Both the position numbers and the translations under genes were made by a program. Below are positions 31,328 to 34,055 of a stretch of 34,055 nt of DNA, piece by piece. The number at the start of each line of letters is the position of its first letter. Positions within the stretch are counted from its first letter, which is position 1. The DNA comes from Methylomonas subterranea (lineage in GTDB: Bacteria; Pseudomonadota; Gammaproteobacteria; Methylococcales; Methylomonadaceae): NCBI RefSeq assembly GCF_024505185.1, contig NZ_JANIBJ010000042.1:1-34055 (forward strand), read 5' to 3'. The notes beneath the pieces are model-generated. The model searched no databases and had not been told where the DNA came from. It saw only the letters and a program-made list of their open reading frames with translations.

Positions 31328-31996
31328 ATGGCTTTCAGAGCAGACGAAGCTGCACGAATGGGATATGAACGTGCGGTAAATTATCTTATTTCTCGACTTA
31401 GGGATGCGGACGAATCTCAGAGGGCGCGCAGCAAAGAAGCGTTCGATGATATTGTTGATAAGTATGGGCCAGTGATTGACAGCTATCCATCATGGCATCC
31501 GTTAGTCACGAATCATGACAGCCGCGATCCGGTAACTCATCCTGGTCGTGAATGTGGATACAGAGGTCTCGATCACACAATATATCTTGCAAACGCGTTT
31601 ATCACGTGTCCGTACCATGATGGTCAAAAAGTAATTGATTCCGTCGCAGAGCTTCCACCGCATCCTGTTGCCACCATTACTGCGGAAAGGCTAGATGTAC
31701 AGCTATACCAACCCAATGCCAATCCTATTTTGGTCAAGTGCGATTGGGATAAGCCCCTTCCAATGGATAGAATGATTCCTTTGTCACTCGCTATGCCTCT
31801 CATTTTAGAGAAAGAGATCCCGTGCTGGAGGTGGTCAGAGGTAGCTGAAACGTGGGAATCAATGCGCCCATATTTCTTGGGTGCTCCTTATGGCAGTCGA
31901 TCATCTTTGTTTGTGAACCAAGAAACAGGTCAAACGATAAAGAAAATTTGGAACGCGCTGATCTACACCGGAATGTTTGGCCACATTAGGGTCTGA
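31328..31996 (+). CDS. unrecognised 222-aa protein next to the RM system
   Basis: The ATG at 31328 has GAGGTG upstream and a TATAAT box at 31290-31295. The protein is soluble, with a helical N-terminus (MAFRADEAARMGYERAVNYL) and a middle containing SYPSWHPLV, RECGYRGLDHTIYLANAFIT and CPYHDGQKVID, rich in His, Cys and Tyr. The end has WRWSEVAETWESMRPYFLG and LFVNQETGQTIKKIWNALIY. These tight aromatic/His patterns look like a conserved family, but I cannot name it. It is divergent from the MerR-methyltransferase operon across 173 bases and could share its operator repeats. A defence or anti-defence role is only suggested by location. Confidence 0.7.
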   Translation: MAFRADEAARMGYERAVNYLISRLRDADESQRARSKEAFDDIVDKYGPVIDSYPSWHPLVTNHDSRDPVTHPGRECGYRGLDHTIYLANAFITCPYHDGQKVIDSVAELPPHPVATITAERLDVQLYQPNANPILVKCDWDKPLPMDRMIPLSLAMPLILEKEIPCWRWSEVAETWESMRPYFLGAPYGSRSSLFVNQETGQTIKKIWNALIYTGMFGHIRV

Positions 31997-32031
31997 TTGG
32001 GATCATATGCTGTTTTTTATTTCAGGGGCAT

Positions 32032-32049
32032 TTTTCGCGCCCGCGAAAA
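32032..32049 (+). repeat. plasmid-wide 18-bp palindrome, copy 7
   Basis: TTTTCGCGCCCGCGAAAA, extended to 20 bp by T32031 and A32050. It lies 36 bases after the stop of the plus-strand gene at 31328-31996. The centre is CC on the plus strand, opposite to copies 1-6 and matching the change in gene direction. Confidence 0.85.
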
Positions 32050-32094
32050 ACCGGACGCCCTTACAGACTCCGCTTTCGCTTCGGTCGTACCGAC

Positions 32095-32112
32095 TGCCGG
32101 CTATCGCCGGCA
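32095..32112 (+). repeat. hairpin TGCCGGC-TATC-GCCGGCA
   Basis: Perfect 7-bp stem with a TATC loop. Related hairpins with the same loop are at 32224-32233, 32401-32418 and 32714-32731. Confidence 0.7.
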
Positions 32113-32140
32113 CCTTCCAGGCCGCCTTGCCGACGCTCAA

Positions 32141-32192
32141 TAAGGGACGTGCGTCGGCGCTCCGCAAGCTACGCACCGCCCCACCTCCCTTA
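32141..32192 (+). repeat. 52-base two-stem hairpin
   Basis: TAAGGGA (32141-32147) pairs with TCCCTTA (32186-32192). Inside, GTGCGT (32149-32154) pairs with ACGCAC (32171-32176). The nesting suggests a folded transcript or extruded structure. Confidence 0.55.
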
Positions 32193-32268
32193 GCCGCTGT
32201 GGCTTATCCCTAACGGCACGCAAGGCTATCGCCCTGCTCGAACAGCAACACCCTAAAGGTAATCGGTG

Positions 32269-32340
32269 GATTTATACACAACGCCCCGCTTTTTCGGGGG
32301 TAGGTTGAAAGACCCCCACGCGGGCGAGTGTGCATAAATC
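32269..32340. repeat. 72-base nested dyad with DnaA-box arms
   Basis: The outer arms GATTTATACACA (32269-32280) and TGTGCATAAATC (32329-32340) pair at 11 of 12 positions. Each holds a consensus DnaA box (TTATACACA, and TTATGCACA on the minus strand). GCCCCGC (32283-32289) can pair with GCGGGC (32320-32325), and GGGGGT (32296-32301) with ACCCCC (32312-32317). Alternatively CCCCG (32284-32288) pairs with CGGGG (32295-32299), excluding the other two. This could be an origin element or a two-state RNA switch. Confidence 0.6.
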
Positions 32341-32363
32341 AGCTTGTATGATCGATGAGGTGA

Positions 32364-32381
32364 TTTTCGCGCCCGCGAAAA
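32364..32381 (+). repeat. plasmid-wide 18-bp palindrome, copy 8
   Basis: TTTTCGCGCCCGCGAAAA, with CC centre on the plus strand, 24 bases after the nested dyad. Confidence 0.85.
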
Positions 32382-32469
32382 TGTTGTTGCAATGAATAAG
32401 GTGCGACTATCGCCGCGCTGAGTTTAGATGTTGGGGGTTTAACCGTGCCCACCTGTCCTAGCGTGGTGC

Positions 32470-32670
32470 CTTAATGGGAAGGATGTGCGTAATGTGCGAA
32501 CAGATTGCCAGAGCGTCCGGCTTCATCGATCAAGGGTAAAGGCTGCGCCCGAACATAAAAAAATAGACACCATTTTGATTATGGCTTTGTGTCGATTTTT
32601 TTATGTCCGCCCTTGACCGCGCCGAACCCTCCGGCCGACTGTACGCACCGCACACCCTCGTCCCATTAAG
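32470..32670. repeat. about 200-base imperfect inverted repeat centred on a terminator
   Basis: CTTAATGGGA (32470-32479) and TCCCATTAAG (32661-32670) are perfect outer arms. Moving inward, matching blocks include TGTGCG..GTGCG, ACAG, CGGC and TCAAGGG, until the inner 18-base arms 32553-32570 and 32589-32606. The right arm is shorter by deletions. It looks like an inverted duplication that diverged, or a selected long hairpin. Confidence 0.7.
32553..32606. terminator. bidirectional rho-independent terminator
   Basis: ACATAAAAAAATAGACAC (32553-32570) and GTGTCGATTTTTTTATGT (32589-32606) pair at 17 of 18 positions. Each strand has an A run before and a T run after a short GC-containing stem (GACAC, plus inner CCAT/ATGG). 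Confidence 0.8.
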
Positions 32671-32845
32671 ACGGATGCCTCCCGAGCCGGGGTTTTGTCA
32701 TGGTGAACAAAAGGTGCGGCTATCGCCGCGCTGTTTAGATTCCCGCTCCCCTGAACCCTTAATCCAGATGCAAGGGGCGTGCCATAACTGGTTGATTTGC
32801 TTGTAAAAAAGGCGGTGTTTTTTTTCTTCTATCATGCAAAAAAGC

Positions 32846-32874
32846 TTGACAGGCAAACGATAAACCCGGATAAT
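32846..32874 (+). promoter_or_regulatory. strong sigma70-type promoter for the DUF932 gene
   Basis: TTGACA (32846-32851), 17-base spacer, GATAAT (32869-32874). This is near consensus and lies about 80 bases upstream of the start codon at 32955. Confidence 0.85.
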
Positions 32875-32880
32875 AGCACC

Positions 32881-32934
32881 ATGGTTTCGGGGCAACCGCC
32901 CCACCATCAGAAGGCCGGGCACTTTGCTCTGGCC
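32881..32934 (+). promoter_or_regulatory. structured 5' leader of the DUF932 mRNA (two hairpins)
   Basis: Hairpin 1 (32881-32907) pairs ATGGT with ACCAT around GGGGC-AACC-GCCCC, with a three-base bulge. Hairpin 2 (32913-32934) pairs GGCCGGG with CTCTGGCC allowing G:U pairs. They lie between the likely transcription start and the GGAG ribosome-binding site. They could stabilise the mRNA or control translation; no known riboswitch class is recognised. Confidence 0.55.
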
Positions 32935-32954
32935 AGGTTTAACGGAGATTTACC

Positions 32955-33773
32955 ATGTTACGTTCTTTTTACGGCACCAAAACCCAAAACCCACTGGACA
33001 ACGATCAATTGCGCCGCTTGGCTCCATCGGTGTTCGCCGCCGATAAGCACGAGAGCCGCAAAGACTCTTACAAATTCATCCCTACCATTAACATCGTCGA
33101 AGCCTTGCGCAACGAAGGCTTTTTGCCCGTGTTCGCAACCGAAAGCCGCGTTCGCGATGTGACAAAAAAAGGTTACGCGAAACATCTTTTAAGATTCCGT
33201 CAGCATGATGGATTTTCAACCGTTGGCGAAGTCAAGCCGGAAATCGTGCTGGTTAATTCGCACGATGGCACTAGCTCTTATCAGTTGAGCGCTGGCCTTT
33301 ACCGCCTTGTGTGCTCAAACGGCATGATTGTTAGTGATGGCCAGATTGAAGCCGTTAGAGTTCGCCATTCTGGCGACGTAGTTAATAACGTCATCGAGGG
33401 CACTTATCACGTGGTTTCGCAAACGCCTAAAGCGCTTGAACAAATGGAACTGATGCAAGGCATTGACCTAAGCCCCGCAGAGCGCCGCATTTTTGCCGAG
33501 GCGGCTAAAGAACTGCGCTGGGATGCTGACGAGGTAGCGGTTGATAATGACGCGCTGTTACTCCCACGCCGCACCGGCGACCGTGCCGGCGATTTGTTCA
33601 CCACGTTTAACGTGTTGCAAGAAAAAGTCATTCGCGGCGGGGTTAATGTGATGAATAAGGAGACTCGCCGCTCACACCGCGCGCGTGAGGTGAAAGGCGT
33701 TAGTGAAAACGTCAAGCTGAATAAGGCACTTTGGACGCTTGCGGAGGAAATGCGCAAGCTGAAAGCCGCCTAG
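32955..33773 (+). CDS. DUF932-family plasmid protein
   Basis: The 272-aa protein matches the DUF932 pattern widespread on plasmids and phages: YKFIPTINIVEALRNEGFLP near the start, KKGYAKHLLRFR, PEIVLVNSHDGTSSYQLSAG, YRLVCSNGMIVSDG in the core, and FNVLQEKVIRGGV near the end. Its molecular role is not established. It is usually strongly expressed from plasmids and often near leading regions or anti-restriction genes. A near-consensus promoter and structured leader precede it, and GGAG lies eight bases before the ATG. A hairpin separates it from the next small gene. Confidence 0.88.
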   Translation: MLRSFYGTKTQNPLDNDQLRRLAPSVFAADKHESRKDSYKFIPTINIVEALRNEGFLPVFATESRVRDVTKKGYAKHLLRFRQHDGFSTVGEVKPEIVLVNSHDGTSSYQLSAGLYRLVCSNGMIVSDGQIEAVRVRHSGDVVNNVIEGTYHVVSQTPKALEQMELMQGIDLSPAERRIFAEAAKELRWDADEVAVDNDALLLPRRTGDRAGDLFTTFNVLQEKVIRGGVNVMNKETRRSHRAREVKGVSENVKLNKALWTLAEEMRKLKAA

Positions 33774-33782
33774 TGATGCACA

Positions 33783-33800
33783 GGCCGCAAGGATGCGGCC
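33783..33800 (+). repeat. intergenic hairpin GGCCGCA-AGGA-TGCGGCC
   Basis: Perfect 7-bp stem and 4-base loop between the DUF932 stop and the next start codon. No T run follows, so it is more likely an mRNA processing or stability element than a terminator. Confidence 0.6.
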
Positions 33801-33830
33801 CCCTTCCCTCACTTCTATAAGAGAACCTAA

Positions 33831-34024
33831 CCATGAGCAACTATTTTCAAATCCCCGCAGGTGAACACAAAAAAGCCTTGCACTTGCTTGAAGAGATCAA
33901 ACGGCAAAGCGGCACGCTTGGCCAGAACAACGAAGCAACGCAAACCGTTATTACATCGCTGGCCGAATCGGTTATGTGGGTGATGATTTCCGCCACACCA
34001 ATAGACGGAGAGACACCCGTTTAG
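33831..34024 (+). CDS. small plasmid protein of unknown function (63 aa)
   Basis: The short frame starts MSNYFQIPAGEHKKALHLLE and is mostly helical, with the hydrophobic stretch ITSLAESVMWVMISATPI near the C-terminus. AAGAGAA precedes the ATG by ten bases. It follows the DUF932 gene in the same direction after 57 bases and is itself followed by a strong hairpin, so it is probably part of the same operon. I do not recognise the family. Confidence 0.65.
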
Positions 34025-34032
34025 GACGCGGC

Positions 34033-34055
34033 GCGGCCGGTTCACCACCGGCCGC
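34033..34055 (+). repeat. hairpin at the window end
   Basis: GCGGCCGGT-TCACC-ACCGGCCGC: perfect 9-bp stem, 5-base loop, right after the small gene. The window ends here, so a following T run cannot be judged; it may be a terminator or another intergenic hairpin like that at 33783. Confidence 0.65.

Larger units (their letters stand above)
32398..32740. repeat. 30-bp direct repeat pair containing a CTATCG hairpin
   Basis: Copies at 32398-32429 and 32711-32740 share AAGGTGCGRCTATCGCCGCG followed by CTG and TTTAGAT; the first has an extra AG. Each copy folds as a 7-bp stem with a TATC loop. They bracket the long inverted repeat at 32470-32670. Confidence 0.75.
31997..32954. other. 958-base non-coding, highly structured region (candidate origin or RNA locus)
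   Basis: No frame here has convincing coding character. The stretch contains two copies of the plasmid-wide palindrome, four CTATCG-centred hairpins, a 52-base hairpin, a 72-base nested dyad with two DnaA-box-like arms, a 30-bp direct repeat, and a roughly 200-base imperfect inverted repeat centred on a bidirectional terminator. Such density suits a replication origin, a structured RNA or a regulatory hub. No adjacent replication gene is visible. Confidence 0.6.

Noticed and set aside
32603-32806. 67-codon plus-strand frame in the structured region
   Set aside because: It starts within the terminator hairpin and crosses inverted and direct repeats; proline/arginine-rich composition is not protein-like.

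Overview
This window looks like part of the backbone of a self-transmissible proteobacterial plasmid, most likely from a gammaproteobacterium; an environmental host such as a methylotroph is only a guess. Support comes from a complete VirB/VirD4-type conjugation apparatus, a MobC plus MOBP relaxase pair, an oriT-like nick sequence sharing its core with RP4/IncP, an StbABC-like stability operon, KfrA, and a DUF932 gene. No rRNA, tRNA, CRISPR array or replication initiator gene is visible, so either the window is only part of the replicon or its initiator is not recognisable.

Layout. 1-2.4 kb: a serine resolvase with a res-like site, joined to the 3' half of a Mu/TniA-like transposon (C-terminal transposase remnant, intact AAA ATPase, repeated terminal sites). 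2.5-4.15 kb (minus): stbC-, stbB- and stbA-like genes. 4.15-4.54 kb: oriT region with inverted repeats, tandem repeats, a DnaA box and the nick consensus. 4.54-6.28 kb (plus): mobC and relaxase. 6.28-6.58 kb: eight alternating half-sites between convergent genes. 6.58-27.5 kb (minus): a long collinear transfer block. In transcription order it is a secreted coiled-coil protein, virB2-B3-B4-B5, a small membrane protein, virB6, a 55-aa ORF, a small regulator, virB7-B8-B9-B10-B11, virD4, an LPD7 protein, an NTF2-like protein, a virB1 transglycosylase, and then cargo: an unknown protein, a glycine-zipper lipoprotein, an unknown protein, a DnaQ-like exonuclease, a large protein whose C-terminus resembles AcrVA2-type anti-CRISPRs, and a thermonuclease. 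27.5-29.1 kb: a second small regulator and kfrA. 29.3-31.2 kb: a probable type II restriction-modification system with a MerR-like controller. 31.3-32.0 kb: an unknown protein. 32.0-32.95 kb: about 950 bases with no credible gene but unusually rich in hairpins and repeats. 32.95-34.05 kb: a DUF932 gene and a small ORF with intergenic hairpins.

The most striking signals are regulatory and structural. (1) An 18-bp palindrome, TTTTCGCGGGCGCGAAAA, occurs eight times, almost always between genes, and its asymmetric centre always follows the local direction of transcription. (2) Two paralogous small regulators each sit just upstream of a nearly identical promoter whose -35/-10 spacer is a 19-bp palindrome; these promoters face the two halves of the T4SS block. 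(3) The 32.0-32.95 kb region holds a roughly 200-bp imperfect inverted repeat centred on a bidirectional terminator, a nested dyad with DnaA-box-like arms and mutually exclusive hairpins, and repeated hairpins with the same TATC loop. (4) The RM controller gene is preceded by direct repeats phased at 10 bp. Together they suggest a plasmid that keeps its transfer, maintenance and defence genes under shared repressors.
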